Positions 51,019-59,420 of a stretch of 64,000 nucleotides of DNA are shown here, piece after piece. Below the pieces are notes generated by a model, which was not told where the DNA came from, ran no database searches, and worked only from the letters and a program-made list of their open reading frames with translations. Numbering within the stretch: position 1 is the stretch's first letter; the number at the start of each line of letters is the position of its first letter. Both the position numbers and the translations under genes were made by a program. The DNA comes from Hyphomicrobiales bacterium (GTDB taxonomy: Bacteria; Pseudomonadota; Alphaproteobacteria; Rhizobiales; Rhizobiaceae), in contig UBWZ01000006.1 of NCBI GenBank assembly GCA_900469345.1, forward strand, positions 1 through 64,000, written 5' to 3'.

Positions 51019-52047
51019 TTATCGGGAAGGGGCCATGAGATAATGGCCGACGCCCCAGACTTCGCCGCTGTCGTGGCCAAACAGGCCTGCAGTGGCGAGG
51101 AAGAACAGCCGCCACCGCCGTTCCCACAGCCGCGCGTCCTGGCCGTACACCCGTTGCAGGATTGCCCGGATCTCGTCGATCCGGGCATCGTAATTGGCGA
51201 GCCAATCCATGGCCGTTCGCTGGTAATGCAGTCCGGACCAGCGCCAGCTCTGCTCTACCTCGAATATGTCTTCGAACCGGCCGGGCAGGTCGAAGGCCGG
51301 CATCAGGCCACCGGTGAAGAAGTACTGGGCGATCCAGTCGGCGGGATTGGCATGGTCGAAACGGTAGGAGCGGTCGCGATGGGTGAAGACGTGCAGGAAA
51401 AGCTTGCCGTCCGGCTTCAGCCAGCCCTTCGCGCGCGACAGCAGGTCACGCCAGTTCGACATATGCTCGAACATCTCGACCGAGACGATGCGGTCGTGCA
51501 GCGCGGAGGATTGGAACTCGTTCATGTCGGCGGTGATGACGTTGAGATTGTCTAGTCCGCCGGCTTTCGCCTGGGCCAGGATATATTCCCGCTGCGACGC
51601 GGAATTGGAGACCGATGTGATCCGGGCGGCGGGAAATGTCCGCGCGAGATGCAGTGACAGCGAGCCCCACCCGCAGCCGAGCTCGAGGATGTCCATTCCA
51701 TCCTCGATCTGCGCATGCCGGACCGTCTCCGTCAGCGCATGGGTTTCGGCCTCCGCCAGCGTCGTGCTCGCATTCGGGTAGAGACAGCTGGAATACTTGC
51801 GCTGCGGACCGAGCGCGATGGCGAAGAACTCCGCAGGCAGCTCGTAGTGCTGTTCGTTGGCCTTGTCGGCATGCACGGCGATCGGATAATCCGCCATGCC
51901 GGACACAAATGAGCGTTCCGCATCTGCGGGGATCGTCTGAAGGCGGCGCTTTGTTCTGCCGCAGAGCAGGTCTATGCCCGCCAGGGTGAGCTTGTCGCTG
52001 AGCGGTGCCCGTTCGACGGCATTGATCGCCATGGCCAGCATGTTCAT
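51019..52047 (-). CDS. CFA-synthase-like SAM-dependent methyltransferase
   Basis: A 342-residue COG2230-type methyltransferase. The SAM site is LELGCGWGSLSLHLA at about residue 119, preceded by KYSSCLYP and followed by VSVEMFEHMSNW. It is shorter than E. coli Cfa (382). Such proteins methylate or cyclopropanate phospholipid acyl chains. The start overlaps the stop of the DUF1295 gene as ATGA (52044-52047). With that gene it forms a unit divergent from the FAD-oxidase operon, which carries a second CFA-type enzyme. Confidence 0.85.
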   Translation of the reverse strand: MNMLAMAINAVERAPLSDKLTLAGIDLLCGRTKRRLQTIPADAERSFVSGMADYPIAVHADKANEQHYELPAEFFAIALGPQRKYSSCLYPNASTTLAEAETHALTETVRHAQIEDGMDILELGCGWGSLSLHLARTFPAARITSVSNSASQREYILAQAKAGGLDNLNVITADMNEFQSSALHDRIVSVEMFEHMSNWRDLLSRAKGWLKPDGKLFLHVFTHRDRSYRFDHANPADWIAQYFFTGGLMPAFDLPGRFEDIFEVEQSWRWSGLHYQRTAMDWLANYDARIDEIRAILQRVYGQDARLWERRWRLFFLATAGLFGHDSGEVWGVGHYLMAPSR

Positions 52048-52838
52048 GAGGTCTTTCCTTGCTTTCTGGGACCGGGGAAGAAGGCATTGACGCGCTCCTG
52101 CAGCGACCGGAATTTTTCGCCGCGCGAACGCATCATGTGCGCCTCGAGCGGGGGGATGCCCGAGACGTGGACGAGCAGCCAGTACATCAGGGCAGGGGCG
52201 AGCAGCGACAGCCAGCTCCACGGGCTGGCAGAAACCGCGAGCAGCGGAAAGGCGCACCAACCCAGCCATTCGAAGAAATAGTTCGGATGGCGGGAATAGG
52301 CCCACAGCCCGGCCTCGCAGACCTCGGTCTTGGCCTGTGGTGTGCGCCGGAAGCGGGCCAGCTGATGGTCGGAAACGGCTTCGCCGAAAAGCGCGATGAC
52401 GGCGACCACCAGCGCAAGGACATCGATCACCCGGGGAAACTGTGCGGTGCTGGACGCCGCGAGATAGACCGCAAGCACGAGCACGAAGGCTGCGAGCGCC
52501 TGGACCTGCAGGAACCAGAAGAGGCGCGAGGAGGCAGACGCCCCCCACTCCTCGACCAGTTTTGCATAGCGCGGGTCTTCGCCGCCGGCCCGCGTCCGCC
52601 AGCCTATATGGGTCCCGAGCCGGATCGCCCAGAGCGCGATCACCACCAGAACCGCGATCTTCCGGGATTGCGACCCGTCGCCGAAAAGAGCGGCGACAAC
52701 CCCGAAGGCGCCGACAGCCAGCGACCAGATGGTATCGATCCAGCCGCTCGATCCCGTCGATCGCTGTACCGCCCAGGCCGCCGCCATCGTCGCAGACAGC
52801 CCGATCGCCAGCCAAAGAAGAAGAAAATGATCCATCAT
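52044..52838 (-). CDS. DUF1295 membrane protein (steroid 5-alpha-reductase-like)
   Basis: A 264-residue integral membrane protein with about six helices. The C-terminal region LWAYSRHPNYFFEWLGW is the signature of DUF1295 and isoprenylcysteine-methyltransferase/steroid-reductase-like proteins; it binds a cofactor such as SAM or NADPH. A lipid-acting reductase or methyltransferase is likely. The ATG at 52838 lies 30 bases after the expected start point of an ECF-like promoter. Confidence 0.85.
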   Translation of the reverse strand: MMDHFLLLWLAIGLSATMAAAWAVQRSTGSSGWIDTIWSLAVGAFGVVAALFGDGSQSRKIAVLVVIALWAIRLGTHIGWRTRAGGEDPRYAKLVEEWGASASSRLFWFLQVQALAAFVLVLAVYLAASSTAQFPRVIDVLALVVAVIALFGEAVSDHQLARFRRTPQAKTEVCEAGLWAYSRHPNYFFEWLGWCAFPLLAVSASPWSWLSLLAPALMYWLLVHVSGIPPLEAHMMRSRGEKFRSLQERVNAFFPGPRKQGKTS

Positions 52839-52874
52839 TTACCCGCACAGCAATGTGTCTGCTTTGGCAGGGTG

Positions 52875-52901
52875 TACGCCTTGCGGCCGCAAATGGTTTT
52901 C
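52875..52901 (-). promoter_or_regulatory. ECF-sigma-like promoter of the DUF1295-methyltransferase unit
   Basis: On the minus strand GAAAAC (52901-52896), a 17-base spacer and CGTA (52878-52875). The identical elements and spacing recur on the other strand at 52939-52965. AAC at -35 and CGT at -10 are typical of ECF sigma promoters. Confidence 0.55.
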
Positions 52902-52937
52902 GCCTCCGATAAAAAAAGCGATGAAAACATTAGGATT

Positions 52938-52967
52938 GGAAAACTATTTCCCGCAATCGCTCGTAAC
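52938..52967 (+). promoter_or_regulatory. ECF-sigma-like promoter of the FAD-oxidase operon
   Basis: GGAAAAC (52938-52944), a 17-base spacer and CGTAAC (52962-52967), about 50 bases before the FAD-oxidase start. The core GAAAAC-N17-CGTA equals that of the divergent unit. Recognition by the sigma factor held by the anti-sigma protein at 57434 is inferred. Confidence 0.55.
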
Positions 52968-53014
52968 TTACTCTGATGACGGCATCGCGCCGTTTCGTGA
53001 CAGGTGAGGAAGGC

Positions 53015-54379
53015 ATGGAGTATCGCGAACACAATCCGGAGGGACCGCCCCGCAGGATCGCGGTCGTCGGAAGTGGTATATCCGGTCTTTCCGCGGCCTG
53101 GTTGCTGTCCAAGCGCCATGACGTGACGGTGTTCGAAGCCGCCGGCCGCATCGGCGGGCACAGCAACACGGTCAGCGTAGAGGCCGGCGATGCCACCTTC
53201 GCCGTCGATACCGGCTTTATCGTCTACAACGAGGTAACCTACCCGAACCTCACCGCCCTGTTCGCGCATCTGCAGGTTCCGACCGTCGCCTCCGACATGT
53301 CGTTTGCCGTTTCCCTCGACGATGGCGGTTTCGAATATGCAGGCGGCGGCAGCCGTCTTGGTCTGTTCGCCCGCAAGGCCAACATTGTCAGCCCGCGCTT
53401 CTGGTCGATGATGCGCGATCTGCTGCGCTTCTATCGCACGGCACCCGCCGATCTCGACGCGATGGGTTCGATGTCGCTGGGTGAGTATCTCGCCAGCAGG
53501 AACTACGGATCGGCCTTCTGCCATGATCACCTTTATCCGATGGCGGCGGCGATCTGGTCGACGCCCGCCATGGAGGTGGGTGACTATCCCGCCGCGAGCT
53601 TCGTCCGCTTCTGTATGAACCACGGCCTCCTGAAGTTGCGCGACCGGCCCCAGTGGCGCACCGTCTCCGGCGGCAGCCGGGAATATGTACGGCGGCTGAC
53701 GGCCGGTCTTGCCGACCGCATTCACCTTTCTTGCCCGGTGACATCCGTGCTGCGCGGCGCAGATGGTGTAGAGGTGATGGATGCCCATGGTACGCGCCAT
53801 CGGTTTGACGACGTGGTCGTCGCGACCCATGCCGACCAGGCGCTGCGCATGCTGGCGGATGCCAGCGACGCGGAACGCCGCATCCTCGGCGCCTTCCGCT
53901 ACGCGCGCAACGAAGCGGTGCTGCATACGGATGCCAGCCTGATGCCGAAGCGCAAGGCGGCCTGGTCCAGCTGGAACTATGTCGGCAGGACGGGGCAGGG
54001 GCCGGGCCGTCCATCCGTTACCTATTGGATGAACAAGCTTCAGCCGCTCGGTGAGGCGCCGCCGGTCTTCGTGACGCTTAACCCGCAACAGGAACCCAGG
54101 CCCAACACGGTCATCCGCCGGGAGAACTACGAGCATCCGGTCTTCGACGCGCAGACCGACATCGCCCAGAAGGAGATCTGGTCGCTTCAGGGAGAGCGCG
54201 GCACCTGGTTTTGCGGTGCCCATTTCGGCTCCGGCTTCCACGAGGATGGTCTGCAGGCCGGTCTCGCCGTCGCCGAGGATCTCGGCGGGCTGCGGCGTCC
54301 CTGGTCCGTCGAGGCCGAAAGCGGCCGCATCGTGAGGGGCAAGACCGTGCGTCCTGCCGCCCTGGTGGAGGTCGCATGA
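53015..54379 (+). CDS. FAD-dependent NAD(P)-binding amine-oxidase-like protein (COG2907)
   Basis: A 454-residue flavoprotein. The dinucleotide fold is VVGSGISGLSAAWLLS (about 17-32), followed by VFEAAGRIGGHSNTV and VDTGFIVYNEVTYPN, the COG2907 pattern. Members act as lipid desaturases/oxidases near CFA synthases. An ATG at 52976 has no ribosome site, whereas GAGGAAGG precedes the ATG at 53015. The stop overlaps the next start (ATGA). First gene of a five-gene chain. Confidence 0.88.
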   Translation: MEYREHNPEGPPRRIAVVGSGISGLSAAWLLSKRHDVTVFEAAGRIGGHSNTVSVEAGDATFAVDTGFIVYNEVTYPNLTALFAHLQVPTVASDMSFAVSLDDGGFEYAGGGSRLGLFARKANIVSPRFWSMMRDLLRFYRTAPADLDAMGSMSLGEYLASRNYGSAFCHDHLYPMAAAIWSTPAMEVGDYPAASFVRFCMNHGLLKLRDRPQWRTVSGGSREYVRRLTAGLADRIHLSCPVTSVLRGADGVEVMDAHGTRHRFDDVVVATHADQALRMLADASDAERRILGAFRYARNEAVLHTDASLMPKRKAAWSSWNYVGRTGQGPGRPSVTYWMNKLQPLGEAPPVFVTLNPQQEPRPNTVIRRENYEHPVFDAQTDIAQKEIWSLQGERGTWFCGAHFGSGFHEDGLQAGLAVAEDLGGLRRPWSVEAESGRIVRGKTVRPAALVEVA

Positions 54380-55197
54380 GCGCATCGCTAACCTCGGCCC
54401 TGTTCTTCGGGCATGTCACCCATGCGCGCTTGAAGCCGAAGGTCCACAAGCTGGCCTACCGGATCTATTCGCTTCTGCTCGACCTCGACGAACTCCCGGA
54501 TCTGCATCGCCGGCTCCGGCTATTTTCCGTCGACCGCTTCAACCTGTTTTCCTTCCGCGCCAGCGACCGGGGCGACCGCTCGGGGATCGACCTGAAGGGC
54601 CAGATCGAGCGCGCCATGAGAAAGGCGGGCGTGGAGCCGGATGGCGGCAGGATCCGACTTCTGACCATGCCGCGGCTTCTCGGCTGGTCGTTCAACCCGC
54701 TGAGCGTTTTCTTCTGCTACGGCCGCGATGGTGCCTTGCGCGCGATCCACTGGGAGGTCGACAACACCTTCGGCGAGCGCCATGCCTACATGATCCCGGT
54801 GATGGAAGCAGCTTCCGCGCCGGTCATCCGGCAGCAGTGCGACAAGTGCTTCTACGTCTCGCCGTTCATGGACCTCGATCTCCGCTACCGTTTCGAAGTG
54901 TCGCCGCCCGGTGACCGGCTGGCAATCCGCATCGACACCCATGACAACGACGGACTGGTGCTGACGGCGCGCCATCTTGCCCGCCGGCAGGATCTGACGG
55001 ACGCAGCACTCCTCAAGGCCTTCTTTACGATCCCCCTTCTGACGCTGCGCGTCATCGGGGGAATTCACTGGGAGGCGCTGAAAATCTGGTCGAAGGGCGT
55101 GCGTCTGCGCAAGCGCCCGTCGCCACCGCGCGAGCCGATCTCGATCGTCTCGCCAATAGCATCTACCAAGGAGATCGAGGCGCATGAGCCAGTCTGA
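54376..55197 (+). CDS. DUF1365 protein
   Basis: A 273-residue DUF1365 protein, beginning SALFFGHVTHARLKPKVHKLAYRIYSLLLDLDEL. The conserved segments FNPLSVFFCY, VDNTFGERHAY and KCFYVSPFMDLDLRY follow. Members nearly always accompany the FAD-oxidase and CFA genes; biochemistry is little known. It overlaps the FAD-oxidase end by four bases and the CFA start by 14, so all three are translationally coupled. Confidence 0.9.
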   Translation: MSASLTSALFFGHVTHARLKPKVHKLAYRIYSLLLDLDELPDLHRRLRLFSVDRFNLFSFRASDRGDRSGIDLKGQIERAMRKAGVEPDGGRIRLLTMPRLLGWSFNPLSVFFCYGRDGALRAIHWEVDNTFGERHAYMIPVMEAASAPVIRQQCDKCFYVSPFMDLDLRYRFEVSPPGDRLAIRIDTHDNDGLVLTARHLARRQDLTDAALLKAFFTIPLLTLRVIGGIHWEALKIWSKGVRLRKRPSPPREPISIVSPIASTKEIEAHEPV

Positions 55198-56446
55198 CGA
55201 AATTTCCGACATCGGCATCCATGCACCGGCAGCCGTCAGGCGTCCCGGTTGGACGGCGCGCATGTTTCAGAAGTGGCTAAGCGGCATCCGGTTCGGTCAT
55301 GTCAGGGTCGTCCTTCCGTCCGGCGAGCAGATCGAGCAGTCCGGCGCCCGCCCAGGTCCGGAAGCAACCATCGTCGTCAGGCGCTGGCGGCTTCTGCGGC
55401 GCCTGCTTGGCTCCGGCGATATCGGCTTTGCGGAAGGCTATCTCGAAGGCGACTGGACGACCCCGGATCTGGCGGCCTTGCTCAGGTTCGCCGCAGCCAA
55501 CGTCGAAGCGCTGACCGGACCCGCCCGTGGCAGCGCGGCGATCCGCCTGATGAACCGCGTGCGGCACGTGCTGAAAGCCAACACCCGGCGCGGCAGCCGC
55601 CGAAACATCGAGGCCCATTACGATCTCGGCAACGAGTTCTACAAGGCATGGCTCGACCCGACCATGCTCTATTCCTCGGCGATCTACGACCACTCGACGC
55701 CCACTCTGGAAGCGGCACAGCGCAAGAAGCTCGACCGGATTCGCGAAAAGCTGGATCTTCGGCCCGGCGCCACCGTGCTGGAGATCGGCAGCGGCTGGGG
55801 AGCCCTTGCCGTCGATCTTGCCGAACGGGCGAACGCGCGCGTGACTGGCATAACGTTGTCTCCGTCGCAGCTTGCCTGGTCGAGCGACCTTGCCACCGCC
55901 CGCGACCTCGCCGGGGAGGTGACGTTCGAGCTGCGCGATTACCGCGATCTCGACCGGCGCTTCGACCGGATCGTCTCGATCGAAATGTTCGAAGCGGTCG
56001 GCGAACGCTACTGGCCGGATTACTTCGCGGCCTTGAAGCGCAGCATGACCGAGGACGGGCGCGCGGTCCTGCAGATCATCTCCATCGATGAGCAGCGTTT
56101 CGATCGCTACCGGCGCAAGGCGGATTTCATCCAGAAGTACATCTTTCCGGGTGGCTTTCTGCCATCCGACATTGCGCTGAAGGCACAGGTCGAGCAATCG
56201 GGGCTCCGACTGGTCGAAGTCGAGCATTTCGGCCGGTCCTATGCACGCACGCTTGCGGAATGGCGGCTGCGCTTCAATGCCAACTGGGACAGGCTGGAAG
56301 GCCTCGGCTTCAACGCACGGTTCCACCGCTTGTGGAACTACTATCTTGCCTACTGCGAGGCCGGCTTCGAGGAAGGCCGCATCAATGTGGGTTTCTACAC
56401 CATCGAACATGCGCCCGATGGGCAGGTGAAGGAGGAAAAGTCATGA
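55184..56446 (+). CDS. cyclopropane-fatty-acyl-phospholipid synthase family protein
   Basis: A 420-residue CFA synthase-type enzyme with the N-terminal lipid-binding part and a SAM-binding LEIGSGWGALAVDLAE at about residue 199. Upstream, AHYDLGNEFYKAWLDPTMLYSSAIY is the family active-site segment, and SIEMFEAVGE follows. It may cyclopropanate or methylate unsaturated acyl chains, as the related UfaM does in furan fatty acid synthesis. It is coupled to genes on both sides. Confidence 0.9.
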   Translation: MSQSDEISDIGIHAPAAVRRPGWTARMFQKWLSGIRFGHVRVVLPSGEQIEQSGARPGPEATIVVRRWRLLRRLLGSGDIGFAEGYLEGDWTTPDLAALLRFAAANVEALTGPARGSAAIRLMNRVRHVLKANTRRGSRRNIEAHYDLGNEFYKAWLDPTMLYSSAIYDHSTPTLEAAQRKKLDRIREKLDLRPGATVLEIGSGWGALAVDLAERANARVTGITLSPSQLAWSSDLATARDLAGEVTFELRDYRDLDRRFDRIVSIEMFEAVGERYWPDYFAALKRSMTEDGRAVLQIISIDEQRFDRYRRKADFIQKYIFPGGFLPSDIALKAQVEQSGLRLVEVEHFGRSYARTLAEWRLRFNANWDRLEGLGFNARFHRLWNYYLAYCEAGFEEGRINVGFYTIEHAPDGQVKEEKS

Positions 56447-56814
56447 AGAAAGTTCTGGTCACGGCAGCATTGTGCATCCTTGGCGCCGCATCCGTGCAGG
56501 CGGCCGATCTCGGCGGCGAGTGGGCTCGAGGCGACGGCAAGGCCCGCGTCAAGATCGAGCCCTGCGGCGACAACATCTGTGCGATCAACACCTGGATCAA
56601 GCCCGGCACGCCTAAGGAAAAGACCGGCGACCGCCTGGTGATGACCATCAAGCCTTCGTCCGAAGGCCAGTATTCGGGCAGCGCCTTCGATCCGCAGCGC
56701 AACATGACCTACAATATCAGCGTCAGCGTCAAGGGTGACAGCATGACGACGAAGGGATGCATCGTGGCCGGACTGCTCTGCAAGGGTGTCGAGTGGTCAA
56801 GGATCGGCTCATGA
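56443..56814 (+). CDS. DUF2147 exported protein
   Basis: A 123-residue secreted protein. The signal peptide is residues 1-20 (ending SVQAA). The mature part, DLGGEWARGDGKARVKIEPCGDNICA, is the DUF2147 lipocalin-like start, with four Cys that could pair. It may bind lipid in the periplasm. The start overlaps the CFA stop (ATGA). Confidence 0.82.
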   Translation: MKKVLVTAALCILGAASVQAADLGGEWARGDGKARVKIEPCGDNICAINTWIKPGTPKEKTGDRLVMTIKPSSEGQYSGSAFDPQRNMTYNISVSVKGDSMTTKGCIVAGLLCKGVEWSRIGS

Positions 56815-57254
56815 CCCAGGTCCAGCCCCTCCATTTGTCAGCCCGCGTCCAGGCGATTGCCTACCTCGCGACCTTGATCGTGTTCACCGCCATCGATTTT
56901 GTCTGGCTGAGCACGATGGCGGACATTCTCTACCGCCCGATTCTCGGCGACATGTTGGCGGCCTCGCCGCGCATGCTGCCGGCCGTCATCTTCTATCTCG
57001 TCTATGCAGGGGCCCTGGCTTATCTTGCCGTCCGCCCCGGTTTGCTGAACGGCTCGGTGCGCACCTCCGTCAGCCAAGGCGCCGTGCTCGGCTTTGCCGC
57101 TTACGCCACCTATGACCTGACCAATCACGCAACCCTGAAAAACTGGTCGGCGGCCCTGACCCTGCCGGATCTCGTCTGGGGAACCGCGCTCTCGGCGCTG
57201 GCCGCCGGCCTCGCAACGATGATTGCCCGCCGGTTCATGGTCGTCCCTCGCTGA
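56811..57254 (+). CDS. DUF2177 membrane protein
   Basis: A 147-residue protein with four predicted helices. FTAIDFVWLSTMADILYRPILGDML and AAYATYDLTNHATLKNW are DUF2177 hallmarks. Function unknown; it often accompanies CFA and FAD-oxidase genes. The start overlaps the DUF2147 stop by four bases, and it is the last coupled gene before a 179-base gap. Confidence 0.85.
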   Translation: MTQVQPLHLSARVQAIAYLATLIVFTAIDFVWLSTMADILYRPILGDMLAASPRMLPAVIFYLVYAGALAYLAVRPGLLNGSVRTSVSQGAVLGFAAYATYDLTNHATLKNWSAALTLPDLVWGTALSALAAGLATMIARRFMVVPR

Positions 57255-57316
57255 TCGAGGTGACCTGCGACCATCGATGGCCGGCAAGACGAGGAGAGCA
57301 AAAGCCGGAGGAACAC

Positions 57317-57379
57317 ATGTCTCACACTTTGGTTCGAGGTGATTATGCTGTCGCACTGGGTTATAGTGGTGACAGGTGA
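57317..57379 (+). CDS. possible 20-codon ORF or remnant before the anti-sigma gene
   Basis: MSHTLVRGDYAVALGYSGDR, preceded by a very strong ribosome site (GGAGG, six bases from the ATG). It lies where an ECF sigma gene would normally stand. It could be a leader peptide, a relic of a sigma-factor start, or chance. GGAAC at 57310-57314 followed after 16 bases by GGTT also resembles an EcfG promoter. Low confidence. Confidence 0.25.
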   Translation: MSHTLVRGDYAVALGYSGDR

Positions 57380-57433
57380 TTTGCCGGCCGGCTGGGGTGG
57401 CCTGGGGCAAGGCTGTGGGGTTCAGGAAAGCGG

Positions 57434-58153
57434 ATGACGTCGAGCGAGCAGAACCAGGGCGGGCGCGCACAGGATGAGATTCTTGCCGGCGAATATGTGC
57501 TGGGGGTGCTACCGCTCGAGGCGCGCCGCAAGGTGGAACAGCGGATCGTGACGGACCGGACCTTCGCCCGGATCGTCAAGCGATGGCAGACGGAGATCGG
57601 GGCCTTGAAGATCGACGATCTCGATGGCCTTCCGACCCAGGTCATGCTGCGCCGGCGCGAGCGGATCACCACCAGGCGGCCGTCGTCCCCCCCGATCGCC
57701 GGGGTGTGGAACTCCGCCCCCTTCTGGCGGTATCTGGCGCTCGGTGCCTCCGCGATCGCCTTGGCGGCGCTTCTCCCCGATCTTGCACCGGCTCCGGAAC
57801 GGGCACCGGCAACACCCTATCAACGGCTGGCGGAGCTTGCCGCGCCGGAGGGGCCGATCAGCCTCGTCGCCTCCTACGAAAGCGCGCTCGGCAAGCTTCG
57901 GCTGGCACCGGTCGCCTCGGGCGTCCCGCAGGACAAGGCGTTCCAGCTTTGGCTGGTGGGAGCCGACGGGCGGCAGCAGTCGCTGGGCCTTTTCGGGCGC
58001 GATAGCAACGGCGAAATCGACCTTCCTTCTGATCTTCAGGCCCGCATGGACTTGGGCGGCTCGCTATCGGTCAGCCTCGAACCGGCCGGCGGCTCGCCGA
58101 CCGGCGCGCCAACCGGACCGGTCGTTGCGACCGGCCCGCTTTCGGGCTTTTAA
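57434..58153 (+). CDS. RskA-type anti-sigma factor
   Basis: A 239-residue protein. The N-terminal DEILAGEYVLGVLPLEARRKVEQRI is the sigma-binding start of RskA-like proteins. One membrane helix lies near residues 96-116 (APFWRYLALGASAIALAAL). The periplasmic RskA domain contains FQLWLVGADGRQQSLGLF and SVSLEPAGGSPTGAPTGP. Such proteins hold an ECF sigma factor at the membrane until a signal triggers proteolysis. The sigma gene, normally directly upstream, is missing. AGGAAAG precedes the ATG. Confidence 0.88.
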   Translation: MTSSEQNQGGRAQDEILAGEYVLGVLPLEARRKVEQRIVTDRTFARIVKRWQTEIGALKIDDLDGLPTQVMLRRRERITTRRPSSPPIAGVWNSAPFWRYLALGASAIALAALLPDLAPAPERAPATPYQRLAELAAPEGPISLVASYESALGKLRLAPVASGVPQDKAFQLWLVGADGRQQSLGLFGRDSNGEIDLPSDLQARMDLGGSLSVSLEPAGGSPTGAPTGPVVATGPLSGF

Positions 58154-58262
58154 GGCGGTCGCGGTCCGGCGCGATGCGATGCCGAGACCCAAAGACAGGC
58201 GAGACGGGCGCTGGATTCTCCTCGCAACCGTGGTTGCAAAGCGAACCTCACCCGCCCGACCT

Positions 58263-59198
58263 CTATGCTGGGGCGGCTCCGACCTCGAGGCCGTTCATCC
58301 GGTCACAGTGGTAGAGGATGCCGCACTGAGGAAAGTAGGCCTGGAGTGACGTCGGGCTGTTGAGCGAGGATACCAGTGTTGCCCAGACCGGTTCGAAGCC
58401 GATGGAATGCCGGAGCACGGAAAGCTGCTCTACGCTCAACCACTCCGGGATGTGGGCAATTCCGGCCTTTGCATAGCTGAGGATCTGTGTGTTGCAGTGG
58501 AGGGCGCGAAAATAGGTGAACACGACGCCATCGAAGGAATGCCAGCTCAGAGCGTCGAAGAATCCGCGATCGCTTCCATGCACCTCGGCCATGTACTGGA
58601 AAAATCGCTGCAGGTCGTCCAGCCTGTAGCACGGCGGCTCAAGAAACCAGGTGTAGATCCGGTTCAAACCGGCCGCACGAGCCGTCGATTGATCCTCCGC
58701 CGAGAACAGCTGAAGCGAACGCTCGTTGATCTCCGGGTATGCGAGACTGTCGAGCTCGGCAACCAGGGTGGATCCCCATTGGACATTGCGATCGTAGTTT
58801 GCCGCGACCTTGTCCACGAGCAGGTCTAGGTTCACCTCGGGGAGGAAGAGGATGTCCGAATCCACCACGATGGAATACTGGAACCCTTGCTGAAGCGCCC
58901 AGTGGAGAGCGAGAAATTTCTTCCGATTGATGATCGCTGCGCCGGCGTTCTCGAGCGTCTTGTCCACCTCTTGGTGACCGAAGCAGTATCGGGCCTGGTG
59001 CTCGACGTTGATCAACGCGACGAGCCCATCGAGTTTGAGAGAGCTCAGGGTGCGGGCAAAGAAGCCGACATCCGCATGATTGGAGCAGGCAAGAACGATG
59101 CGACTCTCGACCTTATGAGGCGAAAGACGAAGGCTGTTGAGCAGCGATATCACCCAGATTATCTTCGGTGGGTGCACGGGGATGATGATCGCGTTCAA
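58263..59198 (-). CDS. putative nucleotide-sugar glycosyltransferase
   Basis: A 311-residue protein with a glycosyltransferase-A-like look: an N-terminal strand (AIIIPVHPPKIIWVISLLNSL), then SIVVDSDILFLPE with a DxD metal motif at residues 113-115. I do not recognise a defined family. The start is a TTG at 59198 with GGAG seven bases upstream; the frame opens at 59240. Base composition is visibly lower in GC than neighbours, and it stands at the 3' side of tRNA-Lys, both hints of transfer. Confidence 0.6.
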   Translation of the reverse strand: MNAIIIPVHPPKIIWVISLLNSLRLSPHKVESRIVLACSNHADVGFFARTLSSLKLDGLVALINVEHQARYCFGHQEVDKTLENAGAAIINRKKFLALHWALQQGFQYSIVVDSDILFLPEVNLDLLVDKVAANYDRNVQWGSTLVAELDSLAYPEINERSLQLFSAEDQSTARAAGLNRIYTWFLEPPCYRLDDLQRFFQYMAEVHGSDRGFFDALSWHSFDGVVFTYFRALHCNTQILSYAKAGIAHIPEWLSVEQLSVLRHSIGFEPVWATLVSSLNSPTSLQAYFPQCGILYHCDRMNGLEVGAAPA

Positions 59199-59420
59199 AC
59201 AAGATCTCCACTGATCGATTCCGAGTGGAGCAACCCTCAACCATCAACCTTGCGCGACTATGTTCAGGTCAGAGACGACCACCCGTCCTTAAGCGAAAAA
59301 TGTCGGACTTCTGCCGTGATGGCACTCGCATCTCACTGCGCTGCCCCAGAACCCGCGCGTGGCAAGCGAGCGACAACCAAGGTCAGCGACACAACGCAGG
59401 TGTAAAGGTCCGGGAGACTG
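59199..59420. other. intergenic stretch between glycosyltransferase gene and tRNA-Lys
   Basis: About 220 bases of moderate GC. I find no gene, no copy of the tRNA 3' end and no integrase fragment. It probably holds the promoter of the glycosyltransferase gene. Confidence 0.35.

Noticed and set aside
50028..52935. A shared 13-mer (TCCTAATGTTTTC) at 50028-50040 and, inverted, at 52923-52935
   Set aside because: In a window of this size many 13-mer matches are expected by chance, and the two copies stand in unrelated positions relative to genes.
58154..59420. Possible genomic island with attachment repeats at tRNA-Lys
   Set aside because: I searched both sides by eye for a second copy of the tRNA 3' end and for integrase sequence and found neither; only the composition hint remains.
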